Source of the DNA: Bacteroidota bacterium
GTDB taxonomy: Bacteria; Bacteroidota; Bacteroidia; B-17B0; Aurantibacillaceae
Direction of reading: 5' to 3'
Length of the DNA stretch: 52,391 nucleotides
Assembly: GCA_018267655.1 (NCBI GenBank)
Contig: JAFDYB010000018.1
Location: 1 to 52,391, forward strand
The notes beneath the pieces were generated by a model. The model searched no databases, had not been told where the DNA came from, and worked only from the letters and a program-made list of their open reading frames with translations. Of the stretch, positions 7,557-17,493 are shown piece by piece. Position 1 is the stretch's first letter. Each line of letters opens with the position of its first letter. The position numbers were made by a program, and so were the translations under genes.

Positions 7557-8831
7557 ATGAATTATAAAGCGTACATAATCGCTCTGATACTATTTGCTAC
7601 AACGTTGCACTCACAAGGCGACTCGTTAAGATTAACGTTAGACGGAGCAGATAGTTTATTTCTTAAAAACAGTTTGCCAATACTTTCGGCTAAGTACGCT
7701 ATTTCAGCAGCTGAAGGCCAACGCATACAAGCAAAATTGTATCCTAATCCCAATATTTACTATGAGCAATCTTTACTTAATAAATATACGCGTAAACATT
7801 ACGATTCATTAATAGAAGCGGGGCATTTACCTCAAACTGAAATTGTGCTTAATGTGCAGCAAACTATTTTAATTGCCGGCAAAAGAAACAAGCAAATTAA
7901 AATAGCTGCAGCCGGCGTTAAAATGGCTAAAGCCGATTTTGAAAATTTAATAAGAACCCTTCGCTTTACACTTCGTAGTGATTTGTCAAATTTATATTAT
8001 AATATAGTGGCTATAAATCTTTTAAATTATGAGCTAAAAAGTATGCTTGATTTGCAAAAAGCGCTCAACAACCAAGTTGCAAAAGGCTTTATATCACTTA
8101 ATGAGGCCACTCGCGTAAAGTCGATGGTGTTTGATATTGAAAAACAAATTAATGATTTAAATACCGAGTGCAGCAATTTGTATTCTGAAATTAATACCAT
8201 TATAAACCTCCCTGCCGAAACAATAGTTAGACCTTTATTTTCATCAAAAACGCCAGCTAATGTAGCAAGTGTAAAGGATTTTATTGATTCATCAATGGTA
8301 AACAACCCCGATATAAAAAAAGGAATGTATTTTAACGAACAAAATAAAGCAACATTTGAGTACAACCGCTCATTAGCTTATCCAGATTTAACTTTACAAT
8401 TTTCATACGACCAAGCCGGTAATTATATACCGTACTATTTTGGCTTTGGCGTAGGACTAAATTTGCCAACCTTTAATCGAAACCAGGGTTCAATTAAAAC
8501 ATCGCGTTATCAGTTAATGCAATCACAAAATGATTTAAAGCAACAACAACTAACTGTTAGCGCTCAAATTATTTCAAACTACACAATTTATAAAAACACT
8601 GTAAAAATGCTGGATAATTATAAAGGAGAGTACGAAAAAAACTTATTATATCTGCTCGATCAATTATTAATCAATTATAAAAATAGGGTGATATCTTTAA
8701 ATGAATTTTCAAACTATTTTGATAGTTATAAGCAAAATTACCTTGACATACTCAACACTAAAACAAATTATTATCAAAGCATTGAACAGTTAAATTATTT
8801 AATTGGTAAACCACTTATAAAATATGAATAG
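7557..8831 (+). CDS. czcC: TolC-family outer-membrane efflux channel (CzcC-like)
   Basis: This 424-residue protein has a signal peptide (residues 1-19, ending LHSQG) and two repeats of the outer-membrane efflux protein type with long helices rich in Gln/Asn/Lys. A cysteine near residue 203 is not at the N-terminus, so it is not a lipoprotein. It would form the trimeric tunnel through the outer membrane for the RND pump encoded two genes on. Its 3' end overlaps the adaptor gene by 8 bases. Length is normal for CzcC/CusC of Bacteroidota. The gene symbol follows from the pump type, not from a direct match. Confidence 0.88.
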   Translation: MNYKAYIIALILFATTLHSQGDSLRLTLDGADSLFLKNSLPILSAKYAISAAEGQRIQAKLYPNPNIYYEQSLLNKYTRKHYDSLIEAGHLPQTEIVLNVQQTILIAGKRNKQIKIAAAGVKMAKADFENLIRTLRFTLRSDLSNLYYNIVAINLLNYELKSMLDLQKALNNQVAKGFISLNEATRVKSMVFDIEKQINDLNTECSNLYSEINTIINLPAETIVRPLFSSKTPANVASVKDFIDSSMVNNPDIKKGMYFNEQNKATFEYNRSLAYPDLTLQFSYDQAGNYIPYYFGFGVGLNLPTFNRNQGSIKTSRYQLMQSQNDLKQQQLTVSAQIISNYTIYKNTVKMLDNYKGEYEKNLLYLLDQLLINYKNRVISLNEFSNYFDSYKQNYLDILNTKTNYYQSIEQLNYLIGKPLIKYE

Positions 8832-9957
8832 CAACATGATTAACATAAAATTTAAAAAGGGCTGCGTACAAATAATGGCATTAGTTTTAATTGTGCAATT
8901 GCACTCTTGTAAAGAACATGCAAGTTCGCCCGAAGGCGATTCCGGAAAAGGAACTTCAATTAACTTAAGTGCAATGCACGCTGAAGGCTTAAAAGTAGAT
9001 ACAGCAAAAATGGTAGCAAATGAATCTGTGCTCAACTTAAGCGGAAAAATTTCGTTTGATGAAAGTAAGGTTATAAACCTTTTTCCGCTGGTAAGCGGAA
9101 AGGTTGCTAAGGTTTTTGTGAAATTAGGGCAAAAAGTTGAAAAAGGAGAGTTGTTGGCAACTATTCATAGCTCGGATATTAGCACTTTGCAAAATAATTT
9201 AGTATCGGCAAATTCTGCATTAACAGTAGCCAAAAAGAATTTAGATGTAGCCGAAGATTTGTACAAATCGAGTTACTATTCAGAACGTGATTTATTTGCT
9301 GCTCGTGATGCATACAAACAAGCGCAAAGCTCAGTAGATATAGTTAAAGAACAATTAGCCGTATTAGGAGCAGGTGAAAAAACAAACTCCTCAGAAGCTA
9401 TTTACAAAGTAATTTCGCCGATTGCCGGCTACATCGTTCAAAAAAATATTAATGAAAGTCAAGATATGCGCTCCGACAATGGCACTAACATTTTTACTAT
9501 TTCGTCACTAAATACTGTTTGGGTATTAGCTAACGTTTATGAAAATGATATAGCAAAAATAAAACTAAACGATAGAGCAGATATAGTAACACTAGCATAT
9601 AGTGACAGTACTTTTCAAGGCAAAGTTGATCAGATAAATAGCGTGGTTGATCCGGAAACAAAATCATTAAAGGTTAGAATTGTTTTAGATAACAATGGTG
9701 GCTTGCTCAAACCTGAAATGTTTGCCAATGTAAAAATACACTCAACTACCCAAGAGCAAATAATGTGCGTACCTACAAGTGCTTTAGTATTTAGCGACAA
9801 TAGTTTTAATGTAATTGTACCAAAAGGAAAAAACAGCTATACAAAACATAGAGTAAAATTGATGCGTACGGTTGACATGAAATCGTTTGTTGAAGGGATT
9901 GATAATGGCACACCGGTTATAAAAAATGCAACTGTTTATTTAGCTAACATAAAATAA
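8824..9957 (+). CDS. czcB: RND efflux periplasmic adaptor lipoprotein (CzcB-like)
   Basis: A 377-residue membrane-fusion protein. The N-terminus (IVQLHSCKE) ends in a lipobox cysteine, so it is an inner-membrane-anchored lipoprotein. It then has a biotinyl-lipoyl-like domain (VSGKVAKVFVKLGQKVEKGELL), an alpha-helical hairpin (residues about 125-180), the second lipoyl half (ISPIAGYIVQKNINESQDM) and a beta-barrel domain (NTVWVLANVYENDI). It couples the pump to the outer-membrane channel. It overlaps czcC by 8 bases and is 7 bases from czcA, so the three genes are one operon. No His-rich metal-binding extension is present. Confidence 0.9.
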   Translation: MNSNMINIKFKKGCVQIMALVLIVQLHSCKEHASSPEGDSGKGTSINLSAMHAEGLKVDTAKMVANESVLNLSGKISFDESKVINLFPLVSGKVAKVFVKLGQKVEKGELLATIHSSDISTLQNNLVSANSALTVAKKNLDVAEDLYKSSYYSERDLFAARDAYKQAQSSVDIVKEQLAVLGAGEKTNSSEAIYKVISPIAGYIVQKNINESQDMRSDNGTNIFTISSLNTVWVLANVYENDIAKIKLNDRADIVTLAYSDSTFQGKVDQINSVVDPETKSLKVRIVLDNNGGLLKPEMFANVKIHSTTQEQIMCVPTSALVFSDNSFNVIVPKGKNSYTKHRVKLMRTVDMKSFVEGIDNGTPVIKNATVYLANIK

Positions 9958-9964
9958 TTAAGAA

Positions 9965-12900
9965 ATGGAAAGCTTTATCAAATCCATTATAATTTTCTCA
10001 TTACGTAACAAAGGCGTAGTAATTTTTTCTACTATATTAGTTTTCTTTATAGGAATATACAGCTACACATCAACGCCTATTGTTGCATTTCCTGACTTTA
10101 CAAATACACAAATCACTATAATTTCTCAATGGCCCGGTAAAAGTGCCCAAGAGGTAGAACGCTTTGTTACAGTACCGGTTGAAATTTCAATGAATGCAGT
10201 ACAAAAGAAAATGCACTTGAGGTCACGTTCAATGTATGGCTTAAGTGTAATCACTATTATTTTTGAAGATGAAGTGGAGGATATGTACGCCCGGCAACAG
10301 GTAACAAATCTTTTAAATGAAATAGACTTACCTGATGGAGTTCAACCTACGCTTACACCCCCTACCGGCCCAACAGATGAGGTTTATAGATATACTATTA
10401 AAAGCGACAGTCTTACACCTTCACAATTACGAGAGCTTCAAGATTGGGTTGTTGAACGAAATATAAGAAGAGTGCCTGGCGTAGCTGATGTAGTTGCGTT
10501 TGGAGGGCCTGTTAAAGCGTATGAAATTAGTGTTAATCCCCAATTACTACAAAAATATAATCTTACCGCAGTTGATGTTTATAATGCTGTGCAAAGCAGC
10601 AACGTTAATGTAGGGGGCGATGTTATTGAAAAAAGCAACCAAGCCTTTGTTGTAAGAGGAATAGGTTTAATAAATAATATTAAAGAACTTGAAAATATAA
10701 TCGTAGATAATAATGGCGATGTGCCTATAACAGTTAAGCACGTTGCATCTGTTAATCAAACGGCGCGTCCGCGCTTAGGGCAAGTTGGCATGAACGAAGA
10801 TGGCGATGCCGTTGAAGCAATTATTTTGATGAGAAAAGGAGCAGATCCAGGCCCGATTTTAAAAGGCTTAGATGAGCAAGTAAAAAATTTGAATGAAAAC
10901 AAAATGCCTCCTCGTACAAAAGTTGTTCCTTACTACAATAGGCAAGAACTAATTGATTTATGTACGCATACCGTTATTCATAACGTAACTGAAGGAATAC
11001 TTTTAATACCACTGATATTAATGTTGTTTTTATTTAATTGGCGAGCTGTAATAAACATTTCTGTTGTTATACCGCTTTCATTTTTATTTGCGTTTATAGG
11101 GCTTAAAATGAAGGGCATGTTTGCCAATTTAATTTCAATTGGCGCCTTAGATTTTGGAATTATAATAGATGGTGCCGTAGTTATGGTAGAGGGCATTTTT
11201 GTTGTATTAGCGTTAAAAGCAGAGCATGTGGGGATGGAGAAATACAACAAGTTGTCTAAGCTTGGCTTAATTAAAAAAGTTTCTTTGCAATCAATGAAGG
11301 CTATCTTTTTTTCGCAGCTAATTATTATTACAGCATTAATACCTATTTTTTCATTTCAAAAAGTAGAAGGAAAAATATTTTCGCCCTTAGCATTTAACAT
11401 GTCATTTGCTTTATTGGGAGGCATTATTTTTACACTTACAATTATTCCGGTACTTTCTTCAATATTCTTCAAAAAGAATGTAAAAGAACGTCATAATCCC
11501 TTTTTAGAATTTATATTGAAAAATTACGCAAGGTTGTATGACTTTTCATTTAAACATAAAAAACCGGCATTAGCTGCAATTACCTTGTTTGTTGTTGCTG
11601 GTATTAGTTGTTTTGCGTTTTTAGGCACTGAATTTTTGCCGCATTTAAATGAAGGTAAGTTGTGGGTACGTGCCCAGGCTCCATTTAGTGTATCTCTTAC
11701 CGAGTCGCGCAAACTAGCCGATAGCATAAGGGTTGAACTATCGCAATTTAAAGAAGTAGAAAATGTTATTTCGCAAACCGGTCGCCCAGATGATGGTACA
11801 GACCCCAAAGGATTTTTTAATGTTGAAACGTATGTTGATTTATATCCTCAAGATGAATGGCTAAAAGGAATGAACGAGGAAAAATTAATAGATAGTATGA
11901 GTAATGTTTTAAATAGAAAACATTTTGGAATTGTTTGGAACTTTTCTCAGCCAATATTAGATAATGTTGAAGAGGCGGTTGCCGGAATACCTGCATCACA
12001 GGCTATAAAACTTTATGGCGAAAATCTTCAAACGCTCGATTCTATTTCAGAAGTAGTAATTTCTAAATTAAAAAATATTGAAGGGATTGAAGATTTAGGT
12101 AGCTTACAAAGTATGGGGCAACCCGAGTTGAGTATAAATCTTGATCAGCAAAAAATGGCTTTATATGGCGTAACTACACAGGCAGCTAATGCAGTAATTG
12201 AAATGGCTGTTGGTGGCAAGCAAGTAAGTAAATTATATGAAGGCGAGCGTAAATTTGATATACGGGTACGCTACCAATACCCCTATAGAAAGTCAGAAAC
12301 AGAAATTGGAGAATTAATGGTACCTAATATTAAAGGGGGCAAATTGCCATTAAAAGAAATTGCTGATATTAAATACAAAAATGGTCCTGCCTTTATTTAT
12401 CGCGATAATAATACTCGCTACGTAGCGGTTAAATTTTCAATTAGAGGCAGAGACTTAGGAGCAACAATTCAAGACGCACAAAACAAAGTAAAAGAAATTA
12501 AATTTGCTAAAGGTTACACAATTGAATGGGCCGGCGAGTACGAAAGCCAACAAAGAGCAAGTAAACGCTTGGCTGTAGTTGTGCCTATATGCTTACTCAT
12601 TATTTTTATCATCTTGTATTTTGTATTTAAAAATGTAAAAGATATATTAGTGGTATTCATAAATGTTCCATTTGCATTAACCGGTGGAATTTTAGGATTA
12701 TTAATTTCTAAGCACAACTTTAGCATTTCGGCAGGTATTGGGTTTGTAGCCCTGTTTGGTGTATGTATTCAAAATGGCGTTATACTTTTAACTGTATTTC
12801 GGCAAAAGCTTGAAGAAAAATTACCACTGCTTCAAGCGGTGCGCGAAGGCTCTATTAGTAGGGTGCGCCCTGTTTTAATGACGGCATTAATTGCTATTTT

Positions 12901-13057
12901 AGGATTAACACCTGCTGCTTTATCACATGGTATTGGTAGTGAAACACAGCGGCCATTTGCCATTGTTATTATTAGTGGTTTAATTGCATCAACTGCCTTA
13001 GTTTTAATAGTGCTTCCAATTGTGTTTTATTTGGTTCATCGAAAAAATCACGATTAA
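9965..13057 (+). CDS. czcA: Heavy-metal RND efflux pump (CzcA-like, HME family)
   Basis: A full-length 1030-residue RND proton/metal antiporter with 12 membrane helices and two large periplasmic loops. The fourth-helix motif DFGIIIDGAVVMVEG carries Asp396 and Asp402, the pattern of divalent-metal exporters (CzcA/CnrA type) rather than the Cu/Ag exporter CusA. Other family signatures are WPGKSAQEVERFVTVPVE near residue 55, PTGPTDEVYRY near 137 and SETQRPFAIVIISG near the end. It would move Zn, Co, Cd or Ni from periplasm or cytoplasm out of the cell together with the upstream adaptor and channel. Metal specificity is inferred from the motif only. Confidence 0.92.
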   Translation: MESFIKSIIIFSLRNKGVVIFSTILVFFIGIYSYTSTPIVAFPDFTNTQITIISQWPGKSAQEVERFVTVPVEISMNAVQKKMHLRSRSMYGLSVITIIFEDEVEDMYARQQVTNLLNEIDLPDGVQPTLTPPTGPTDEVYRYTIKSDSLTPSQLRELQDWVVERNIRRVPGVADVVAFGGPVKAYEISVNPQLLQKYNLTAVDVYNAVQSSNVNVGGDVIEKSNQAFVVRGIGLINNIKELENIIVDNNGDVPITVKHVASVNQTARPRLGQVGMNEDGDAVEAIILMRKGADPGPILKGLDEQVKNLNENKMPPRTKVVPYYNRQELIDLCTHTVIHNVTEGILLIPLILMLFLFNWRAVINISVVIPLSFLFAFIGLKMKGMFANLISIGALDFGIIIDGAVVMVEGIFVVLALKAEHVGMEKYNKLSKLGLIKKVSLQSMKAIFFSQLIIITALIPIFSFQKVEGKIFSPLAFNMSFALLGGIIFTLTIIPVLSSIFFKKNVKERHNPFLEFILKNYARLYDFSFKHKKPALAAITLFVVAGISCFAFLGTEFLPHLNEGKLWVRAQAPFSVSLTESRKLADSIRVELSQFKEVENVISQTGRPDDGTDPKGFFNVETYVDLYPQDEWLKGMNEEKLIDSMSNVLNRKHFGIVWNFSQPILDNVEEAVAGIPASQAIKLYGENLQTLDSISEVVISKLKNIEGIEDLGSLQSMGQPELSINLDQQKMALYGVTTQAANAVIEMAVGGKQVSKLYEGERKFDIRVRYQYPYRKSETEIGELMVPNIKGGKLPLKEIADIKYKNGPAFIYRDNNTRYVAVKFSIRGRDLGATIQDAQNKVKEIKFAKGYTIEWAGEYESQQRASKRLAVVVPICLLIIFIILYFVFKNVKDILVVFINVPFALTGGILGLLISKHNFSISAGIGFVALFGVCIQNGVILLTVFRQKLEEKLPLLQAVREGSISRVRPVLMTALIAILGLTPAALSHGIGSETQRPFAIVIISGLIASTALVLIVLPIVFYLVHRKNHD

Positions 13058-13165
13058 TATTACTCTCTTCTTAAAAAATGTAAAAAATACAGTTTGTAAA
13101 TTTTACTAGTTAAACCTTTTAATAGATTTTGAATCATAGTTGCATAATTATAAAATAAAACCTCT

Positions 13166-13969
13166 ATGAAAACAGTAAAACAAATTTTTGCAATTGGCGC
13201 ATTAGCATTTGCGGTAGCATCATGTTCAAAAACAGGCCCTCAAGGTCCGCAAGGAGCGCAGGGACCTCAAGGCCCGCAAGGCCCACAGGGTCCACAATTT
13301 ACAGGAACTTTAAATGGGTACATCGCTCATTACGATATAAATGGCTCAAGAATGTCAACAGGATTAAATGGTGACACTATCAAAATAGGTGGAACTTCAA
13401 CTTGGACTGTAACCGACGCAACAGGATTTTATTCAATCCCCAATTTAAATAACGGTTCTTACACCCTATCTATAAACCGACAAGGTTTTGGCATTAATTA
13501 TCTTCAAAATGTACAAGTAGGTAACGGTACTGCAACTAGAAATGGTGCAATAGGAAAAATCCCTTTAAACAATGTAATAACAATGACTACCGCCGTTAGT
13601 TCATCAACAACAAATCCTGGCATAATTGTGTCGGGCACAGTTTCAGCTACTTCAACAATCGAATCACAATTGGTATATTTATTTGTGGGCATACCAGGCA
13701 ATACAGGAGCTAGCTCGGCGACTAATATGTACACTAATGTATATACAGTAGCTGTTCCTGTAAATGGTCTTACATTTTCTAAAACAATTGCTATAAATGA
13801 TTTTTATGACGCAGGCTTTACTCAAAGCGGTGGCATTACAGCCTACATAGCTGCTTATGTTGGAAATGGCAATACCGGAGCATCGGCCTACACTGATTTT
13901 AGTACCGGAAAAACTGCATACACAGCCTTAAGTTCAAGCCCTATAACTTCGAGCATTACAATTAATTAA
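13166..13969 (+). CDS. Collagen-like repeat lipoprotein with carboxypeptidase-regulatory-like domain
   Basis: A 267-residue surface lipoprotein. The signal peptide ends in VASCSK (lipidated Cys20). Seven Gly-x-Gln/Pro triplets follow (residues 24-44, GPQ/GAQ), a short collagen-like stalk. Residues about 46-115 form a carboxypeptidase-regulatory-like beta-sandwich (LNGYIAHYDINGSRM, then GFYSIPNLNNGSYTLSINRQGF). The C-terminal half is Thr/Ser-rich and of unknown type. Proteins of this build occur singly in Bacteroidota outer membranes; no function is established. A strong terminator follows, so this is a single-gene unit. Confidence 0.8.
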   Translation: MKTVKQIFAIGALAFAVASCSKTGPQGPQGAQGPQGPQGPQGPQFTGTLNGYIAHYDINGSRMSTGLNGDTIKIGGTSTWTVTDATGFYSIPNLNNGSYTLSINRQGFGINYLQNVQVGNGTATRNGAIGKIPLNNVITMTTAVSSSTTNPGIIVSGTVSATSTIESQLVYLFVGIPGNTGASSATNMYTNVYTVAVPVNGLTFSKTIAINDFYDAGFTQSGGITAYIAAYVGNGNTGASAYTDFSTGKTAYTALSSSPITSSITIN

Positions 13970-13991
13970 TTAAAAAAATCAAACTCTTTTA

Positions 13992-14021
13992 AACCCGCAT
14001 TTTTAAAATGCGGGTTTTTTG
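13992..14021 (+). terminator. Rho-independent terminator after the collagen-like gene
   Basis: A stem of about ten base pairs (CCCGCATTTT with AAAATGCGGG) is followed by a run of T. It separates the collagen-like gene from rnr. Confidence 0.9.
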
Positions 14022-14063
14022 TTTTAAAATAAAAATATACTTTAAAAAGAGCAATTAAATTTA

Positions 14064-14071
14064 TACTTTTA
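14064..14071 (+). promoter_or_regulatory. Candidate -7 box of rnr
   Basis: TACTTTTA is one base off TAnnTTTG and ends 5 nt before the rnr ATG. It fits the near-leaderless pattern seen elsewhere in the window. Confidence 0.35.
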
Positions 14072-14076
14072 CCATT

Positions 14077-16293
14077 ATGGCTAAAGGGAAAAAGAAAACT
14101 GCGAAGCATTATCTGTTTGAAGATGTTCTTGATTTTTTAAAACATAATCCTGAAAAATCGTTTAATTACAAACAAATTGGTTCGGCAATTGAACTAAACA
14201 CAGATAGTGAACGACTGGAAGTAATAGAAGTTTTGGCCGCATTAAAACAACAAGGTTTTGTAATAGAAAAAGAACTTGGTAAATTTCAAATTAAAGAAAG
14301 TAAGCAATATATAACCGGCATAATTGATTTTACCAGCCAGGCAAGCGCTTACGTTAGTTTTAGCGAAACAGAAAAAGACGTTTTTATTCCCGGTAAAAAA
14401 ACGCGCGATGCTCTTCAGGGCGATTTAGTAAAAGTTTACATTTATCCTAGGCGTGGCAATGGCAATAGAAAAGAAGGCGAAGTGGTTGATGTAATTAAAC
14501 GTAACAGAACCGAGTTTGTTGGCACGGTACAAATTAGTCCTAAATTTGCTTATGTAGTGCCTGATAACACTAAAATTCATGTTGATTTTTATATTAGAAG
14601 CAGCTTGATAAACGGAGCAAAAAACGGACAAAAAGTTCAGGTAAAATTGCGTGAATGGAAGGCGGGTGAAAATAATCCTAGTGGTGAAATAACGCAAGTG
14701 TTCGGATTCCCTGGCGAGCACGTAACCGAAATGCACGCTATAATGGCCGAATTTGGCTTACCTGAAAAATTTCCTGATAACGTTGAATTTGAAGCACGCA
14801 GTTTATCAACTCAAATAACCCAATCTGAAATTAATACCCGACGCGATTTTAGAAATATAACAACATTTACGATCGATCCCTTCGATGCAAAAGATTTTGA
14901 CGACGCCCTTTCACTAAAAACATTAAGCAATGGAAATTGGGAGGTTGGCGTTCACATTGCAGATGTTACACATTACTTAAAGCCCGGCACCGTACTTGAC
15001 AAAGAAGCGGTTAATCGTGCAACAAGCGTTTACTTGGTTGATAGGTGCATTCCTATGCTTCCAGAAGTGTTAAGCAATTTTGTTTGCTCACTTAGGCAAG
15101 ACGAAGAAAAACTGTGTTTTTCGGCAGTATTTGAACTCAACGAAAATGTTGAAATAATTTCGGAATGGTACGGCAAAACAATTATAAAAAGTAATCGTCG
15201 TTTTACTTACGAAGAAGTTCAAGAAATAATAGAAGGAAAAGAAGGTGATTTTAAAGAGGAAATTTTTGTGCTAGACAAACTCGCAAAAAAACTTCGTGAT
15301 AATCGAATGCGCAAAGGTTCAATTAGTTTTGATAAAGCAGAAGTAAAATTTAAACTCGATGAAAATGGCACCCCCTTAGGCGTATTTTTTAAAACACAAA
15401 AAGACGCACATAAATTAATTGAAGATTTTATGTTATTGGCTAACAGAAAAGTTTCTGAATTTTTAAGTAAAACGCAAGGTTCTGACCCCTCAAAAAATAA
15501 AAAGCAAAAAGATAATGCGCCATTATGCGTGTATAGAATTCACGACGTTCCTACCGAAGAGAAGATGAGCGAACTAAGTGGATTTGCAGCAAGATTTGGA
15601 CACAATATGCAATTAGTTGCTTCTAACAAATTAAAAACAGCTCAAGCAATTAATAAATTATTAGTTGAGGTGAAAGGAAAAAAAGAGCAAAGTATGATTG
15701 AATTATTAGCTGTTAGGTCAATGCCAAAAGCTTATTACTCAACAAAAAATGTAGGGCATTATGGCTTAGGTTTTGAGTATTACTCGCATTTTACTTCGCC
15801 AATTAGACGATACCCTGATGTAATGTTGCATAGGTTGTTACAAGCACGTTTAACACATGCAACATATAGTAATCGTGATGAGCTGGAACTGTTGTGCAAA
15901 CAGAGTTCAGAAATGGAACGCTTAGCTGCCGATGCAGAAAGAGCTTCGGTGAAATATAAGCAAGTTGAATTTTTAAAAGACAAAATAGGTTTTGATTTTG
16001 AAGGTATAATTAGTGGAGTTACCGAATGGGGCATTTATGTTGAAATAAAGGAAAACAAATGCGAAGGCATGGTTCGCAGCCGTGATATTAAGGGAGATTA
16101 TTTTATGTTTGATGAAGAAAATTATCGCTACATCGGTAGGAACACCGGTAAAATATATGCATTAGGCGATGCTGTTAAAATTAAAGTAATAAATGCTGAT
16201 TTAACTAAAAAGCAACTTACATACGAGTTTGCAGAAGATACTACCAGCAACAATCAAAGTAAAATTTCTTTTAAGAAAAAGAGAAATAGGTAA
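14077..16293 (+). CDS. rnr: Ribonuclease R
   Basis: A 738-residue 3'-to-5' exoribonuclease of the RNase II/R family that degrades structured RNA. In order: an N-terminal winged-helix segment (residues 1-75), cold-shock domains (80-235), the RNB catalytic domain with the aspartate cluster DPFDAKDFDDALS near residues 270-282 and the HIADVTHYLKPG and SPIRRYPDVMLHR signatures, a C-terminal S1 domain (from about residue 645, FEGIISGVTEWGIYVEI) and a basic tail. Length is normal for Bacteroidota. ATG 14077 follows a -7-like box by 5 bases. The next gene begins 17 bases downstream and may be cotranscribed. Confidence 0.95.
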   Translation: MAKGKKKTAKHYLFEDVLDFLKHNPEKSFNYKQIGSAIELNTDSERLEVIEVLAALKQQGFVIEKELGKFQIKESKQYITGIIDFTSQASAYVSFSETEKDVFIPGKKTRDALQGDLVKVYIYPRRGNGNRKEGEVVDVIKRNRTEFVGTVQISPKFAYVVPDNTKIHVDFYIRSSLINGAKNGQKVQVKLREWKAGENNPSGEITQVFGFPGEHVTEMHAIMAEFGLPEKFPDNVEFEARSLSTQITQSEINTRRDFRNITTFTIDPFDAKDFDDALSLKTLSNGNWEVGVHIADVTHYLKPGTVLDKEAVNRATSVYLVDRCIPMLPEVLSNFVCSLRQDEEKLCFSAVFELNENVEIISEWYGKTIIKSNRRFTYEEVQEIIEGKEGDFKEEIFVLDKLAKKLRDNRMRKGSISFDKAEVKFKLDENGTPLGVFFKTQKDAHKLIEDFMLLANRKVSEFLSKTQGSDPSKNKKQKDNAPLCVYRIHDVPTEEKMSELSGFAARFGHNMQLVASNKLKTAQAINKLLVEVKGKKEQSMIELLAVRSMPKAYYSTKNVGHYGLGFEYYSHFTSPIRRYPDVMLHRLLQARLTHATYSNRDELELLCKQSSEMERLAADAERASVKYKQVEFLKDKIGFDFEGIISGVTEWGIYVEIKENKCEGMVRSRDIKGDYFMFDEENYRYIGRNTGKIYALGDAVKIKVINADLTKKQLTYEFAEDTTSNNQSKISFKKKRNR

Positions 16294-16310
16294 CATTAAA
16301 TTAATATTAA

Positions 16311-17453
16311 ATGAGACTTTTAATTATAGCCCTAATTCTTTTAGCAATAATTTTTATGCTTTTTGCCTGCTTGTCTCCCTTAGGTAAAATTGTAAATAAA
16401 GATAAAAGTAAGTCCTATTTTTACAATAAAAGTAAGTCAAAAATAATTTATTCATTAGACGGTAATTGGTTTGAAATAGGACACTCTGTTGTTAAAGACG
16501 CTGATGTTAATAGTTTTGAACCTATTAATGATTATTTGGGTAAAGATAAAAACTATATATTCTACCAATCATACACTCAAAAAATGGTTGATAAAGAAAG
16601 CTTTGTTGCAACAACTAATGGTATTATTAAAGATAAACAGCATGTGTATTCTATTGATGGGTCAGATTACAATAATCAACGTTTTGTGCCTATAAAAGAT
16701 GCCGACCCAAATACGTACCAAAAAATAGATTATACTTGGGCAAAAGATGCAGCGCATTATTTTTATTACAATAAGCCGGTAAAAGTTGATTACCCAACAT
16801 TTAAAATAATACTACCGGGGGCCTTTACCGATAAAAATTATTTATATGTTGAAGATATAGTTATAACCAATACAACGTATAATGGCAATACCTCATCTGA
16901 AATTTCGCAAGAAGGTATTGCTGCCGTTGATTCATTTATTGATCAAAATCAAATAAAAATAATTAATCAAAACTATTTAAATACAGCTCAAACTTTATAT
17001 TATGTTGGCTATGCTAACAGTAATCAGTTTAAAAACAAAAAAGAAATGTTTACCAAAAACACATTCAAAATTATTTCAAGTATTGAACTGCTGAATGAAA
17101 AAACGGTAAAAATTAATCGAGAGCACATTATTTATTACGGAAATAAATACCCGATTAATACTGTTGATGCAAAAAGTTTTAAGGCGCTTGATTCAGCTTT
17201 GTTTTACTTTATTGATAAAAATAAAGTTTACTATGAAAATAAAATTATTGAAGAGGCTGATGTAAGTTCATTTTCTTTAATTAATGATAGCAATATAAAA
17301 TACGCATCGGGCTATGCTAAAGATAAAAACCATGTTTATTTTGATGGAGTTTTAGTTAAAGACGCAAATCCCCTAACATTTCATTACGATGCAAAATCGT
17401 TTTTTTGGACAGACAATAAACATGATTTTTTAAGAGGTGAAATTGTAAAGTAA
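16311..17453 (+). CDS. DKNYY-family lipoprotein
   Basis: The 380-residue protein has a signal anchor ending in LFAC (lipobox), followed by many copies of the DKNYY-family pattern: D-K-x-x-V/I-Y/F-Y next to a 'DAD..SF/TF' loop (KDADPNTYQKID, KDKNHVYFDGVLVKDANPLTF and others). DKNYY proteins are beta-repeat proteins of unknown role, usually exported. It follows rnr closely on the same strand but nothing links their functions. Codon use is as AT-rich as its neighbours. Confidence 0.8.
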   Translation: MRLLIIALILLAIIFMLFACLSPLGKIVNKDKSKSYFYNKSKSKIIYSLDGNWFEIGHSVVKDADVNSFEPINDYLGKDKNYIFYQSYTQKMVDKESFVATTNGIIKDKQHVYSIDGSDYNNQRFVPIKDADPNTYQKIDYTWAKDAAHYFYYNKPVKVDYPTFKIILPGAFTDKNYLYVEDIVITNTTYNGNTSSEISQEGIAAVDSFIDQNQIKIINQNYLNTAQTLYYVGYANSNQFKNKKEMFTKNTFKIISSIELLNEKTVKINREHIIYYGNKYPINTVDAKSFKALDSALFYFIDKNKVYYENKIIEEADVSSFSLINDSNIKYASGYAKDKNHVYFDGVLVKDANPLTFHYDAKSFFWTDNKHDFLRGEIVK

Positions 17454-17493
17454 TTTCATGCAAAAAATATTTATGCTTGGCACATTAAAAGCA

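Noticed and set aside
10978..11250. Antisense open frames opposite czcA, etfA, ettA and lpdA
   Set aside because: They mirror the codon structure of well-identified genes on the other strand and have no promoter or family resemblance.
9965..13057. Assignment of the RND pump as CusA (Cu/Ag)
   Set aside because: The fourth-helix motif has two aspartates (DFGIIIDG), the CzcA/CnrA pattern, not the CusA pattern.
13229..13300. Short tandem repeat that could be mistaken for a repeat array
   Set aside because: It is the coding repeat of Gly-Pro-Gln triplets in a lipoprotein gene, in frame; not CRISPR and not a mobile repeat.
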